A DNA stretch of 64,000 nucleotides from an uncultured Prevotella sp. GTDB taxonomy: Bacteria > Bacteroidota > Bacteroidia > Bacteroidales > Bacteroidaceae. Positions 1 to 9,106 of the stretch are shown piece after piece. Numbering within the stretch: position 1 is the first letter of the stretch; each line of letters opens with the position of its first letter. The notes under the pieces are model-generated. The model made no database searches, had not been told where the DNA came from, and saw nothing but the letters and a program-made list of their open reading frames with translations. Made by a program: the position numbers and the translations under genes. The stretch spans positions 10,838-74,837 of the forward strand of contig CAJJWN010000013.1 in NCBI GenBank assembly GCA_905196835.1, read 5' to 3'.

Positions 1-2
1 CT

Positions 3-254
3 TGGCCGTGGATATTCGGCGCGGACTACTGCCGTATGCGGCAGACTTGCGCACGCCGTGACGGCAACGAGCTACCAGTGGTTGTGGCAGTGCGCGCCGA
101 CATAAGCCGCGGCGACAGCCTGTCGAAATGGGCATGGGGCTTCCTGACCGACGGACAATACACCGTCGCGTACCAAAACAGCACCTATACGCTGTACCTT
201 CCACCGCGAAAAGCAAGGCCGCAGGCCGTCAGACGCAAATCTGACGGAATGTAA
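3..254 (+). CDS. C-terminal part of an unrecognised protein
   Basis: The reading frame is open from the left edge of the window to a TAA at 252-254 and gives about 83 residues. The only other long frame here is antisense with no better claim. The residues are mixed and protein-like (WPWIFGADYCRMRQ at the left edge, then a hydrophobic strand VVVAVRAD, then WGFLTDGQYTVAYQNSTYTLYL), which looks like the beta-rich end of an exported or cell-surface domain, with a basic Arg/Lys tail. The start lies outside the window. I do not recognise the family and assign no function. It is followed by more than 500 bases without a gene before typA. Confidence 0.45.
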   Translation, partial: WPWIFGADYCRMRQTCARRDGNELPVVVAVRADISRGDSLSKWAWGFLTDGQYTVAYQNSTYTLYLPPRKARPQAVRRKSDGM

Positions 255-439
255 GCACAACGAAAGGAATACTTACACATTGATTTACGTTGACGCTCCA
301 GGACGGCGATATTTTGCAAAACAAAACTTCAGCGCGGAAATATCGCAAGCAGAAGTGTGCAAAATTAAAACACACAACATCAATAATTTACACGCTTAAA
401 CATGTTATTTGTGCAATAAATCGGCACGGAAAACGCTGC

Positions 440-593
440 GAAAGGCCGTGTTTTGCACCGCCAAAAGCCGTCAACACGGCTTGAAACGGCGGCCCTTGCG
501 ACGGCAAAAGGCCGTCAATCGCATTGCAAAAGGTGGTCTTTTACAAGATGAAAGGCCGCAAACGGCCTTCCGTGCTGCCGTTTACGGCCTTGT
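440..593. repeat. 22-bp-period repeat array, seven units
   Basis: Units of 15 nt plus a 7-nt linker start at 440, 462, 484, 506, 528, 550 and 572, with no slippage of the 22-nt period. The cores are degenerate forms of AAAAGRCSGYCTTTT; the fifth (aaaaggtggtctttt at 528) is closest to a palindrome. This is one of two seven-unit arrays in the window; nearly all others have four. The rest of the interval 255-788 is AT-rich and shows no convincing gene; short open frames across it are by-products of the repeats. Confidence 0.85.
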
Positions 594-788
594 CGTTTCC
601 TATTTCACGCAAAACCATTGGCATTCTCATGTTGACACATTGATACCGTTTTGCGCCGTTATCATTGCTTTTTGACATTGCAGACGATTTGCGCCGAACA
701 GGCGTAACGCCATGTTACAAAACGCTGAAAACGCCCTGCACTTAGTAATTTTCTTAACCCTTAATGCTTAATTCTTAATTAAATAATG

Positions 789-796
789 TAATTTTG
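789..796 (+). promoter_or_regulatory. -7 box of the typA promoter
   Basis: TAATTTTG fits the Bacteroidetes housekeeping -7 consensus TAnnTTTG and lies 24 bp before the typA ATG. It overlaps an in-frame TTG at 794, which argues against that codon being the start. Confidence 0.6.
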
Positions 797-820
797 CACC
801 CGATTTTACAAGGTATTAGT

Positions 821-2623
821 ATGCAAGACATTAGGAACATAGCGATTATCGCCCACGTAGACCACGGCAAGACCACGCTCGTGGACAAGATGATGTTGGC
901 CGGAAACCTGTTCCGCGACGGACAGGACTTGAGCGGCCAGGTGCTCGACAGCAACGACTTGGAGCGTGAGCGAGGAATAACCATACTCTCAAAGAACGTT
1001 TCGATTAACTGGAAAGGTACGAAAATCAACATCATAGACACCCCGGGACACTCTGACTTCGGCGGCGAGGTGGAGCGCGTCTTGAACATGGCCGACGGCT
1101 GCCTGCTGCTGGTTGACGCCTTCGAAGGCCCCATGCCGCAGACCCGCTTCGTGCTTCAGAAGGCCCTGCAAATAGGTCTTAAGCCCATAGTTGTGGTCAA
1201 CAAGGTTGACAAACCCAACTGCCGTCCCGAGGAAGTGTACGAGATGGTGTTCGACCTGATGTTCTCGCTCAACGCCACCGAAGACCAGCTGGACTTCCCC
1301 GTGGTGTACGGCTCGGCCAAAAACGGCTGGATGGGCGAGGACTACAAGGTGCCTACGGACAACATCAACTACCTGCTCGACAAGATTGTGGAGGTAATCC
1401 CCGCTCCGCGCGCACTCGAAGGCACGCCCCAGATGCTCATTACCAGCCTCGACTATTCAAGCTACACCGGCCGAATAGCCGTTGGTCGCGTCCACCGCGG
1501 CACGCTCACCGAGGGCATGAACATTACCATATGCCACCGCGACGGCTCGCAGGAGAAGACCAAAATAAAGGAACTGCACACCTTCGAGGGCATGGGGCAC
1601 GTAAAAACTCCCAGCGTTTCGAGCGGCGACATCTGCGCCATCATCGGCCTGGAGAAGTTTGAAATAGGCGACACTATCTGCGACTTCGAGAACCCCGAGC
1701 CGCTTCCCCCCATCGCGATTGACGAGCCTACGATGAGCATGTTGTTCACAATCAACGACTCGCCGTTCTTCGGCAAGGAGGGAAAATTCGTCACCAGCCG
1801 CCACATCAACGACCGCTTGCAGAAGGAATTGGAGAAAAACCTCGCCCTGCGCGTGGCTCCCTTCGGCGACTCTACCGACAAGTGGCTCGTCAGCGGACGC
1901 GGTGTGCTCCACCTCTCGGTGCTCATCGAGACCATGCGCCGCGAGGGTTACGAGCTTCAGGTAGGCCAACCGCAGGTAATATACAAGGAAATCGACGGCG
2001 TAAAATGCGAGCCCATCGAGGAGCTTACCATAAATGTGCCCGAAGAGTTTGCCAGCAAGATGATTGACATGGTTACCCGCCGCAAGGGCGAAATGACGTC
2101 AATGGAGAGTCAGGCAGACCGCGTCAACATCGAGTTCGACGTGCCTTCGCGCGGCATCATCGGCCTGCGCACAAACGTGTTGACCGCCAGTCAGGGCGAA
2201 GCCATCATGGCTCACCGCTTCAAGGAGTACCAGCCTTACAAGGGAGACATCACCCGACGCATCAACGGCAGCATGATAGCGATGGAGACGGGAACGGCCT
2301 ACGCATATTCCATAGACAAGCTGCAAGACCGCGGCAAGTTCTTCATCGACCCGGGCGAGGAGGTCTACGCCGGCGAGGTTGTAGGCGAACACGTACACGA
2401 CAACGACCTTGTGGTGAACGTTACGAAAGCAAAGCAGCTGACAAACACGCGCGCCAGCGGCTCTGACGACAAGGCTCGCATCGTGCCGCGCACCGTCCTC
2501 TCGCTCGAGGAAGCCCTTGAATACATCAAGGAGGACGAGCTTGTAGAAGTTACGCCGAAGTCGATGCGTATGCGCAAAATCATCCTCGACCACAACGAAC
2601 GCAAGCGCGCCAACAAGCAATAA
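821..2623 (+). CDS. typA: Ribosome-associated GTPase TypA/BipA
   Basis: A translational GTPase of 600 residues, the usual TypA length. It binds ribosomes and supports subunit assembly and growth under stress in the cytoplasm. The GTP-binding motifs are intact: G1 AHVDHGKT at about residues 11-18, the switch I stretch RERGITI at 49-55, DTPGH at 73-77 and NKVD at 127-130. The domain II barrel, domains III/V and the TypA-specific C-terminal domain follow, ending in a basic tail. I place the start at ATG 821 ([10 protein letters not shown]), because the earlier in-frame TTG at 794 lies within the promoter -7 box. The gene stands alone and is followed by a strong inverted repeat. Confidence 0.97.
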   Translation: MQDIRNIAIIAHVDHGKTTLVDKMMLAGNLFRDGQDLSGQVLDSNDLERERGITILSKNVSINWKGTKINIIDTPGHSDFGGEVERVLNMADGCLLLVDAFEGPMPQTRFVLQKALQIGLKPIVVVNKVDKPNCRPEEVYEMVFDLMFSLNATEDQLDFPVVYGSAKNGWMGEDYKVPTDNINYLLDKIVEVIPAPRALEGTPQMLITSLDYSSYTGRIAVGRVHRGTLTEGMNITICHRDGSQEKTKIKELHTFEGMGHVKTPSVSSGDICAIIGLEKFEIGDTICDFENPEPLPPIAIDEPTMSMLFTINDSPFFGKEGKFVTSRHINDRLQKELEKNLALRVAPFGDSTDKWLVSGRGVLHLSVLIETMRREGYELQVGQPQVIYKEIDGVKCEPIEELTINVPEEFASKMIDMVTRRKGEMTSMESQADRVNIEFDVPSRGIIGLRTNVLTASQGEAIMAHRFKEYQPYKGDITRRINGSMIAMETGTAYAYSIDKLQDRGKFFIDPGEEVYAGEVVGEHVHDNDLVVNVTKAKQLTNTRASGSDDKARIVPRTVLSLEEALEYIKEDELVEVTPKSMRMRKIILDHNERKRANKQ

Positions 2624-2635
2624 TGCGCGAAGCGC

Positions 2636-2725
2636 AAATTAAGAATTAAGAGTTAAGAATTAAGAAAATATGCTTTGAAACAGCAACGGTGATTTTCTTA
2701 ATTCTTAACTCTTAATTCTTAATTT
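2636..2725. repeat. Perfect 34-bp inverted repeat of AAGAATTAAG words
   Basis: The arms at 2636-2669 and 2692-2725 are exact reverse complements, 34 nt each, separated by 22 nt. Each arm is built of near-repeats of AATTAAGAATTAAG/AGTTAAG. It begins 12 bases after the typA stop. The transcript would form a long, A/U-rich hairpin. The same arm sequence recurs at 8032-8113 and 35815-35893. Confidence 0.9.
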
Positions 2726-2787
2726 GTAAAAGGCAGTTCTCCGCAGCTTGTTTGGATGACATACAAGGTCTATTAATGAAAGCATTT

Positions 2788-2936
2788 GTTCCGCCGGATT
2801 TGCAATCCGGCGGTTTCTAATTGCGGATTTGCAATCCGCACATGCCCATACATTTACCTCATGGTTGTGTGGTTTGAGCGGATTGCAAATCCTTATATTA
2901 CTTTTCGGCGGATTGCAAATCCGCCAAAACATATTA
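2788..2936. repeat. Element of GGATTTGCAATCC palindromes (copy 1)
   Basis: Four palindromic words occur here: ccggatttgcaatccgg near 2793, gcggatttgcaatccgc near 2822, gcggattgcaaatcc near 2878 and ggcggattgcaaatccgcc near 2908. The right half is homologous, in reverse orientation, to the left half of the element at 62934-63082, including the joining stretch. It contains no open frame and looks like a non-coding dispersed element. Confidence 0.75.
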
Positions 2937-3012
2937 GCGACAGCCTGACTTGCAGCAGAACATAAACGGAAAAACCTTCACCAACCATCCAACAGATTTG
3001 CGGATGAACTGC

Positions 3013-3100
3013 AAAAGGTGGCCTTTTAGCTTCTAAAAGGCCACCTTTTGCATTGTAAAATGCCGCCTTTTGCAAGCTAAAAGACGGCATTTTACAAATA
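3013..3100. repeat. 22-bp-period repeat array, four units
   Basis: Cores start at 3013, 3035, 3057 and 3079. Core 2 (aaaaggccacctttt) is the exact reverse complement of core 1 (aaaaggtggcctttt); cores 3 and 4 are complementary apart from one position. The array lies between the convergent typA and receptor genes. A flank word on its right (reverse strand GTAACCGCCTGTAAATCAG) supplies the TAA stop codon of the receptor gene at 3118. Confidence 0.9.
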
Positions 3101-3117
3101 CACTGATTTACAGGCGG

Positions 3118-5637
3118 TTACTGGCCGCCGCCCTGCTGTCCGCCGCTTTTCACGTCGTCGTTGCTTATTGTGCGCTCCGCCTTCCTGACGGATGCCTTCA
3201 GCTCGCCTATGCGGAAGCTCACGCTAAGGCCGAAACGCTGCTGTACGTACCTGCTCCAGGAGCGTTGCGTGAAGCTTGTGCTCGACGTTGTGTCGTCATA
3301 ATCCATGTATTTCTTGAAGAAGTTGTTGGCGTACACCGACAGGGTGAGCCGCTTCTTGAGCAACTGTTTGGTTACGTTCAGCCCATAACCGAAGAAGCCG
3401 CCGCCCTTGCCTTGCAGCGAAATCCACGGTGTCTGTCCCCAACAATTAAAGCTGATGCGCCAGTCTTTGGGCAGCGTCTGCTGCGCTCCGCCCGACGCAA
3501 ACATGTTCCAGCCGCGGTTGCTAAGGCCGTTGCCGTCGGAGAGATACTGCCAACTGCCGAACATGTTGGCGTAGATGCGCGTCGAGGTGAACGGGTTATA
3601 GTTGGCGTATGCGTTCAAAGAGGCGCGCCGGGTCTTGCCTATGTTGCGGTAAGTGGTGTACAGCACGCTCTTGCCCGTAGGACTTTGCAGGCCCGCTATG
3701 CCGTTGTCGTTGACGAGAGACGTTACGCTCTCGATGCTGTTGTTGGTGAAGCTGTAGGCCAAGTTGAGGTTAAGGCTAAGCTTGGAGGTGAAGCTGTTGT
3801 AGCCGAGAGAGAACGAATGGGTCTTCTCGCTGACAAGGTTCGGGTTGCCTTGGCTGATTGACGTAGGGTCGGCATCGTTCAGATAAGGGTTCAAGTACCA
3901 TATTCCGGGACGGTAGATGCGCATGTTGTAGCCCAAGCGCAGGTTCTGCGTGTCGGTCAGGCGGTAGCCGATTGATGCCGAGGGAACGATGTCGTCGAAG
4001 TCTTTTCGGAAGTCATCGCCGCGTCCGAGCAGGTATTTCACGTCCTGTATGGTGTGCTCGTAGCGCAGACCGAGCCGCCCGGAGAGGCGTTTCCACTTGA
4101 TGCCGTAGCCGAGATAGGCGGCCAGTATGTCGTTGCGGTGCTTGTAGTGAGAGCTATGGTCTTCGTCAAACTCATATCCGCCGCCGTCCATCGCCGCCAT
4201 GGTGTAGCGGTCGTTCTCCGACGAGTTGTCGCGGAGTATGTACTTGGCACCGGCTTCAAGCGTGTGGATTGAGTCGAAAGGCGTGGTGAAATCCACCTGA
4301 AACGTATGCTCGGTGGTGTTCTGATGGCCGTCGTTATGCTGGTTTTCGAGGCGGCGCAGGTAGTCTTCCCAACCGGCGGTGGCCGTCATGTCGTCGTAGT
4401 CGGTGTACGAGTCATTGTCCGTCGGCTCGGTGCTTATTCGATAAGAGAAGGTCAGCATACGCTCCTTCACCTTGAAAAGACGCTGATAGTCGATGCCTCC
4501 CTCGATGGAGAACCACGAGTTATGCGAGTGGGAAGGCATGGAATAGGCGTACAACTGCGAGCCGTCGAGCGGACTTGTGCCCGTCACTGACGACGCGCCG
4601 CGGCTGCTGTAGCTGTTGCCCCAGAGGCCGAACGAGCCGGTGATGAGGTTGAGCGAGTCGATTTCATAGCTCGCTTCGATGCTACCCATGTGGAAGTTGC
4701 TGCGGCCTTTGCTGCTTCCGTCACTGGCGGTGTTTGCCGATGTAGCCTGCGGCTCGTCGCCGGTCACGGTGAGCGCGCTGCCGTAATAGCTGCGCGGACG
4801 GTCGGAATGGTTGTAGTTGTAACGCGCGCTGACGGTCAGTTTGCCTGCCTTCACCGTGCCGAACACGCCTCCGCCTGCGCCCGTACTGCTGACGTTCGCG
4901 CTTACGGTGGCGGTATATCCCTCGAAGCCCGAGCCTACTGTGACGATGTTCAGTATGCCGCCCACGCCCTCGGCGTCATACTTCGGACCGGGGTTTGTTA
5001 TCACTTCGATTTTCTTTATGGTGTTGGCGGGCATACTCTTGAGCACCTCCGAGGGGTTGTTTGACATCATGTTGTTGGGCCGTCCGTTTACGTACACCTT
5101 GAAAGACGAGCTGCCGTTCACCTTGATATTGTCCTCGCCGTCAACCGTAACCATAGGGACTTTGCGCAGCATCTCCATCACCGTGTTAGTCTTAGAGTCG
5201 GGGTCGCTCTCCACGTCGTAGCCTATTTTGTCGATGTCGGCCGTCACCAAGGGTTTCTGCGCCACGACTTCAACGCCCGCCAGCTCGTTCCGCGCGTCGC
5301 TGATGGCCACCTTGCCGAGGTCGGCGGTCGGTTTCCCGGCATCAACGGCAAAGTCTTTCACCACGTCGGCGCGCCCCATCGAGCTTACCGTAAGGCGGTA
5401 CTTGCCCCCGGCGGCAAGGCTCAGCGTGAAGCGTCCGTCCTTCTGCGTGACGCCCATCTTGACCGCCTTGCCCGGCGCGGCGGCGTTTTCAATGCGCACC
5501 GTGGCGTAAGGTTCGCCCTCGCCCGTGATTGAATCGACCACCAGTCCCTTGACGGTAAAGCCGTCAGCGCCTGCCGCCGACACCGCCGTGTGCGCCTGCG
5601 CAAGCATCAATAACAACAAAACAAGATATTTGTACAT
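3118..5637 (-). CDS. TonB-dependent outer membrane beta-barrel receptor
   Basis: An 839-residue outer membrane protein of the OMP_b-brl type. A signal peptide (about residues 1-20) is followed by a carboxypeptidase-regulatory-like domain (about 28-115, starting TVKGLVVDSITGEGEPYATV), a TonB plug (about 125-235, with VEVVAQKPLVTADIDKIGYD and the NPGPKYDAEGVGGILNI end typical of plugs) and a long C-terminal barrel. The C-terminus is a Gly/Gln tail, not a type IX secretion signal. There is no SusD partner, so a polysaccharide utilisation locus is unlikely; the substrate is unknown. The gene is monocistronic and convergent with typA. Confidence 0.9.
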   Translation of the reverse strand: MYKYLVLLLLMLAQAHTAVSAAGADGFTVKGLVVDSITGEGEPYATVRIENAAAPGKAVKMGVTQKDGRFTLSLAAGGKYRLTVSSMGRADVVKDFAVDAGKPTADLGKVAISDARNELAGVEVVAQKPLVTADIDKIGYDVESDPDSKTNTVMEMLRKVPMVTVDGEDNIKVNGSSSFKVYVNGRPNNMMSNNPSEVLKSMPANTIKKIEVITNPGPKYDAEGVGGILNIVTVGSGFEGYTATVSANVSSTGAGGGVFGTVKAGKLTVSARYNYNHSDRPRSYYGSALTVTGDEPQATSANTASDGSSKGRSNFHMGSIEASYEIDSLNLITGSFGLWGNSYSSRGASSVTGTSPLDGSQLYAYSMPSHSHNSWFSIEGGIDYQRLFKVKERMLTFSYRISTEPTDNDSYTDYDDMTATAGWEDYLRRLENQHNDGHQNTTEHTFQVDFTTPFDSIHTLEAGAKYILRDNSSENDRYTMAAMDGGGYEFDEDHSSHYKHRNDILAAYLGYGIKWKRLSGRLGLRYEHTIQDVKYLLGRGDDFRKDFDDIVPSASIGYRLTDTQNLRLGYNMRIYRPGIWYLNPYLNDADPTSISQGNPNLVSEKTHSFSLGYNSFTSKLSLNLNLAYSFTNNSIESVTSLVNDNGIAGLQSPTGKSVLYTTYRNIGKTRRASLNAYANYNPFTSTRIYANMFGSWQYLSDGNGLSNRGWNMFASGGAQQTLPKDWRISFNCWGQTPWISLQGKGGGFFGYGLNVTKQLLKKRLTLSVYANNFFKKYMDYDDTTSSTSFTQRSWSRYVQQRFGLSVSFRIGELKASVRKAERTISNDDVKSGGQQGGGQ

Positions 5638-5809
5638 GGATGTCTATGTTTCGCCCCTGTGCTTTCGGCGGCACGGGGCATGGTTAAATTCACATTAATA
5701 TATACGCCTTGACGCACCGGAATGTGACAACGCGCGGCGTTATTTAACGTTTTTTACACGTCGCTACGTTACTTACCGGTGCCCGTCAGGCGGCTGCTTG
5801 ATGTCAATG

Positions 5810-5817
5810 CAAAGGTA
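5810..5817 (-). promoter_or_regulatory. Candidate -7 box for the receptor gene
   Basis: The reverse strand reads TACCTTTG, a match to TAnnTTTG. It would give a 5' leader of about 165 nt before the ATG at 5637, which is long; no nearer match was seen. Confidence 0.4.
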
Positions 5818-5894
5818 ATAAAAAAGCCGTTTCGCGGATAAAAATCCGCCGGAAATCGACATTTCATAAGTCGTTGAGTATCAGACGATAAGCC

Positions 5895-6004
5895 GACCGG
5901 CGGCAAACGGCTTTGCAAAAGACCGTCTTTTGGCTTCTAAAAGACGGCCTTTTAGCGTGTAAAAGGTGGCCTTTCGCAGGCCGAAAGACGGCCTTTTGCA
6001 GAGC
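5895..6004. repeat. 22-bp-period repeat array, four clear units plus one degenerate
   Basis: Clear cores start at 5917, 5939, 5961 and 5983, with a degraded unit at 5895. It lies between divergently transcribed genes, so it cannot serve only as a terminator. The interval 5638-6089 holds otherwise only AT-rich sequence and a Tttttacc-type low-complexity stretch at 6021-6058. Confidence 0.88.
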
Positions 6005-6068
6005 GGCACAACAGCGTACGGTTTTACCTTTTTACTTTTTTACCCTTTTACCTTTAAGAAATAATCCG

Positions 6069-6076
6069 TAACTTTG
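6069..6076 (+). promoter_or_regulatory. -7 box of the MATE gene promoter
   Basis: TAACTTTG, 13 bp before the ATG at 6090; the leader would be only a few nucleotides long. Confidence 0.6.
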
Positions 6077-6089
6077 CGCCCCGACAGCA

Positions 6090-7391
6090 ATGGACAAGCG
6101 TAACAAAGAAATACTAAAAATCGCCCTGCCGTCCATCGTGAGCAACATCACGGTGCCGCTATTGGGGGTGGTCGATGTGGCGATAGTGGGCCATCTCGGC
6201 GCGGCGGCGTACATTGGGGCAATCGCGGTGGGCGGTATGACGTTCAACGTGATGTACTGGATATTCGGTTTCCTGCGCATGGGAACGAGCGGAATGACGT
6301 CGCAGGCGCTCGGACGGCGCGACTTCGGCGAGGTGACACGCCTGCTGGCGCGCTCCCTCGGCATAGCCTTCGCCATAGCCTTTGCGCTCATCCTGCTGCA
6401 AACACCGCTGCGCACGGCGGCCTTGGGCATAATGCAGCCTACGGCGGAAGTGGCCCGCCTGGCGTCGGTTTACTTCGACACGCTCATCTACGGGGCACCG
6501 GCCATGCTCGGACTGTTCAGCCTCTCGGGCTGGTTCATCGGTATGCAGAACTCGCGCACGCCGATGGCCGTCGCCATAGTGCAGAACGTCGTGAACATCG
6601 CCGCGAGCACTTTGCTCGTATTCGGACTTGGGATGAAGGTCGAAGGTGTGGCTCTCGGCACGCTGACCGCACAATACGCGGGCTTCATTATGGCCGTGGG
6701 CTTGTGCTGGAAGCACTACCGCCGACTGCGCCGTTACTTCTCTTGGCAGGGCGTATGGCGGCGCGAAGCCATGCGGCGGTTCTTCTCCGTCAACCGCGAC
6801 ATATTCCTGCGCACGCTCTGCATGGTGTCCGTCATGCTGTTCTTCACGTCCGCCGGGTCGTGGCAGGGCGAGGTGGTGCTGGCCGTAAACACGCTGCTCA
6901 TGCAGTTTTACCTGCTCTTCTCTTACGTGATGGACGGCTTTGCCTATGCCGGCGAAGCCCTGTCGGGCCGCTACTATGGCGCGCGCAACCGTGCCGCACT
7001 GCGCGAAACGGTGCGCGACCTCTTCCGTTGGGGCTTCCTCATGGCCGCCGCCTTCACGCTGGTCTACGGCCTCGGGGGCGACGCCTTCCTGTCGCTGCTC
7101 ACCGACGAGCCGCATGTCGTGGCCGCGTCGCACACCTATTATTATTGGGCTCTTGCCATTCCGCTGGCCGGAGTGGCCGCTTTCGTATGGGACGGGGTGT
7201 TCATCGGCTGCACGATGACGCGCGGAATGCTCATCTCAATGGCCGTAGCCGCCGCGGCGTTCTTCGCCGTTTACTTCTTGTCTCGCGGCCGTTTCGCCAA
7301 CCACGGGCTGTGGGCGGCGTTCATAACATACGTCTTTCTGCGCGGATTTGTACAAAAAATTCTGTACAAATCCGCGCAGAAAAACAATTAA
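6090..7391 (+). CDS. MATE family multidrug/cation exporter (DinF-like)
   Basis: A 433-residue inner membrane protein with about twelve hydrophobic segments in two halves, the normal length for MATE transporters. It starts MDKRNKEILKIALPSIVSNITVPLLG, the typical MATE opening with a Pro-containing first helix, and carries GHLGAAAYIGAIAVGG in the region of helices 1-2. Members exchange Na+ or H+ for cationic drugs or metabolites. The DinF-type subgroup is my reading from the N-terminus. The last codons run into the left arm of an inverted repeat. The next gene (luxS) converges on it. Confidence 0.9.
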   Translation: MDKRNKEILKIALPSIVSNITVPLLGVVDVAIVGHLGAAAYIGAIAVGGMTFNVMYWIFGFLRMGTSGMTSQALGRRDFGEVTRLLARSLGIAFAIAFALILLQTPLRTAALGIMQPTAEVARLASVYFDTLIYGAPAMLGLFSLSGWFIGMQNSRTPMAVAIVQNVVNIAASTLLVFGLGMKVEGVALGTLTAQYAGFIMAVGLCWKHYRRLRRYFSWQGVWRREAMRRFFSVNRDIFLRTLCMVSVMLFFTSAGSWQGEVVLAVNTLLMQFYLLFSYVMDGFAYAGEALSGRYYGARNRAALRETVRDLFRWGFLMAAAFTLVYGLGGDAFLSLLTDEPHVVAASHTYYYWALAIPLAGVAAFVWDGVFIGCTMTRGMLISMAVAAAAFFAVYFLSRGRFANHGLWAAFITYVFLRGFVQKILYKSAQKNN

Positions 7392-7496
7392 AAATTAACA
7401 ATTAAAAATTAAACAACGCTGCCTTATTCCAATGTACAGCCATTACGGATGCAGGAAAGCGTCGCTGTTTAATTTTTAATTGTTAATTTTTAATTG
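7385..7496. repeat. Perfect 31-bp inverted repeat between convergent genes
   Basis: Arms 7385-7415 and 7466-7496 are exact reverse complements made of AATTAAAAATTAAC words. The left arm contains the stop codon of the MATE gene and the right arm the stop codon of luxS, so it is well placed as a two-way terminator. Confidence 0.88.
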
Positions 7497-7978
7497 TCCC
7501 CACCAGGGTAAGCCATGTTTTCTTCCCCGATGTTTTCAAGCACCTCTGTAAGGTATTTGCGGGCTTCGAGGCGTGCCATGGGCAGGTCGTGGAGCAGGTA
7601 ATTGCCGCAATCGCGCGGCGCGGCACCGGGCACTTCGCCGTCGAACGAGGCGATGAAGGCGAACGTGCGGCGCATCAACGGCACGATGTCATGCGGCTGG
7701 AGGTCGCCTTTCACGAGCAGGTAGTTGCCCGTAAGGCAACCCATCGGTCCCCAATAAACTATGCGGTCGGCCCATTCCGCGTCGTTGCGGAGGTAGGTTG
7801 CGGCCAGATGTTCTATTGTATGGAGCGCCCCTGGGTGCAGTGCAGGCTCGCGGTTAGGCTCCTTCATGCGTATGTCGAACGTGGTTACGGTATCGCCTCC
7901 TACGCTGTCCTTGCGCGAGACGTATATTCCACGGAGCAGCCTCTCGTGGTCGATTGTAAAGCTTGGAATGGCTTTCAT
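7490..7978 (-). CDS. luxS: S-ribosylhomocysteine lyase LuxS
   Basis: Splits S-ribosylhomocysteine into homocysteine and DPD, the precursor of autoinducer AI-2, in the cytosol. At 162 residues it has the usual length. The metal site is intact: HTIEH gives His53 and His57, and Cys124 lies in RDCGN. Cys81 in PMGCLTG corresponds to the conserved catalytic-site cysteine. It lies downstream of mtnN on the same strand, and the two act consecutively in the activated methyl cycle: MtnN makes S-ribosylhomocysteine and LuxS uses it. A large inverted repeat fills the 133-bp gap, so co-transcription may be attenuated. Confidence 0.97.
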   Translation of the reverse strand: MKAIPSFTIDHERLLRGIYVSRKDSVGGDTVTTFDIRMKEPNREPALHPGALHTIEHLAATYLRNDAEWADRIVYWGPMGCLTGNYLLVKGDLQPHDIVPLMRRTFAFIASFDGEVPGAAPRDCGNYLLHDLPMARLEARKYLTEVLENIGEENMAYPGGDN

Positions 7979-7979
7979 T

Positions 7980-8113
7980 AAGTTAAGAGTTAAGAATTAA
8001 GAGTTAAGAAAATATGATTTGAAAGTTGGTTGAATTAAGAATTAAGAGTTAAGAATTAAGAAAATTACCTACAAAGCATATTTTCTTAATTCTTAACTCT
8101 TAATTCTTAATTC
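7980..8113. repeat. AAGAATTAAG inverted repeat between mtnN and luxS
   Basis: Arms 8032-8065 and 8080-8113 are exact 34-bp reverse complements with a 14-nt loop; a further direct copy of the left-arm sequence lies at 7980-8013. The mtnN stop codon (8112-8114) overlaps the end of the right arm. A strong hairpin within a two-gene unit may set the mtnN:luxS ratio. Confidence 0.88.
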
Positions 8114-8795
8114 ATAGCGAAGCGATGAACCTCTTTGTCAGCGTGAACGAGTTGTCGGCCAAGCGCGCCCAGAAGTCGAAGTATTGGCTGGCCTTCGTGT
8201 CCTTCAGGGGCAGGTCGCTGATTACGCGGAAGCTGATGAACGGCACGCCGTAGATGTGGCATGTCTGCGCAATGGAGCAGCTCTCCATGTCAACGGCCAC
8301 GGCTTTGGGGAAGCGTGCGATGATGGCGCGCATCTTGTTCTGCGTGTTGACAAACCACTCGCCGCTCACGATGAGCCCCGTGTGCACGGCCTTTCCGTCG
8401 CAGGCGGCCACGGCCTTGTCAACCAAATCCTTGGGAGAATGGAACACGGCGGGCATCCCCATTATTTGACCAAAGCGGCATTCGTCGCCGCAATAAGCGT
8501 CATGGTAGCAGTATTCGGCGCCCACCACGATGTCGGTTACGTCCATGCGGTCGTCCGCCCCGCCTGCAACGCCGGTGGAAACCACAATATCCGGCCGGTA
8601 GTTGTTTATCATTTCCACCGTGCCTATGGCGGAGTTCACCTTACCTATGCCGCACTTCTGCAACACTATGTCCTTGTCGCCGATGCGCCCGAGGATGAAA
8701 TCCTTGTTGTTGCGGCGCTCCACCGTGGAGTCGTCGAGCAGCGATTTTAGCTGGACAAGCTCCTTGTCCATTGCTACGATTATACCTATTTTCAT
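8112..8795 (-). CDS. mtnN: 5'-methylthioadenosine/S-adenosylhomocysteine nucleosidase
   Basis: Removes adenine from S-adenosylhomocysteine and methylthioadenosine in the cytosol. The 227-residue protein begins MKIGIIVAMDKELVQL, with the catalytic-type Glu12, has the phosphorylase-fold glycine stretch VVSTGVAGGADD, the VAVDMESCSIA substrate loop near residue 170 and the SDLPLKDT motif with the catalytic Asp near 195. All are hallmarks of the family. It heads the mtnN-luxS unit. The start at 8795 lies 24 bp from a -7 box. Confidence 0.95.
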   Translation of the reverse strand: MKIGIIVAMDKELVQLKSLLDDSTVERRNNKDFILGRIGDKDIVLQKCGIGKVNSAIGTVEMINNYRPDIVVSTGVAGGADDRMDVTDIVVGAEYCYHDAYCGDECRFGQIMGMPAVFHSPKDLVDKAVAACDGKAVHTGLIVSGEWFVNTQNKMRAIIARFPKAVAVDMESCSIAQTCHIYGVPFISFRVISDLPLKDTKASQYFDFWARLADNSFTLTKRFIASL

Positions 8796-8819
8796 GTACG
8801 GATGTGTCGTTTAGGACTG

Positions 8820-8827
8820 CAAAAGTA
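8820..8827 (-). promoter_or_regulatory. -7 box of the mtnN promoter
   Basis: The reverse strand reads TACTTTTG, 24 bp before the mtnN ATG. Confidence 0.6.
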
Positions 8828-9106
8828 CATATTTTTAATGAATAATGATGAATGAAAAATGAAAAATTTGGCTGCGCACGGTTGGCGGGCTGATGTTGCA
8901 GAATGACGCGGAAACGGCGCATGGCGGTGACACTTTGACTTTACAAAAAATCCGTTTGACGCTCCCGGAAGGGGCGTGGCGTGCAAACAACACAGCTTCA
9001 GACGGCGGAACGCCATTTTTCACACATAACATCATTCCATGCGTAACACCTTGTCAGCCAGCCACTTGCAAGAACAGACACTTCAGTCAGGCACGAACTG
9101 CAGCCC

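Noticed and set aside
440..593. Period-22 arrays as CRISPR
   Set aside because: There are no unique spacers, the 7-nt linkers are too short and similar, and no cas gene is in the window.
290..675. Short open frames in the array region before typA
   Set aside because: They follow the repeat period, have no ribosome site and no protein-like composition. The same applies to frames in arrays at 9039-9335, 26100-26182, 46216-46576 and 58601-58876.
794..820. TTG start for typA
   Set aside because: The codon lies in the promoter -7 box; ATG 821 gives the family's normal N-terminus.
6159..7133. Long antisense frames over the MATE gene and others (for example 3070-3861, 9883-10668, 31318-32394)
   Set aside because: They are shadows produced by GC-biased third positions; their composition (Arg/His/Val-rich) is not protein-like and the sense genes have clear families.
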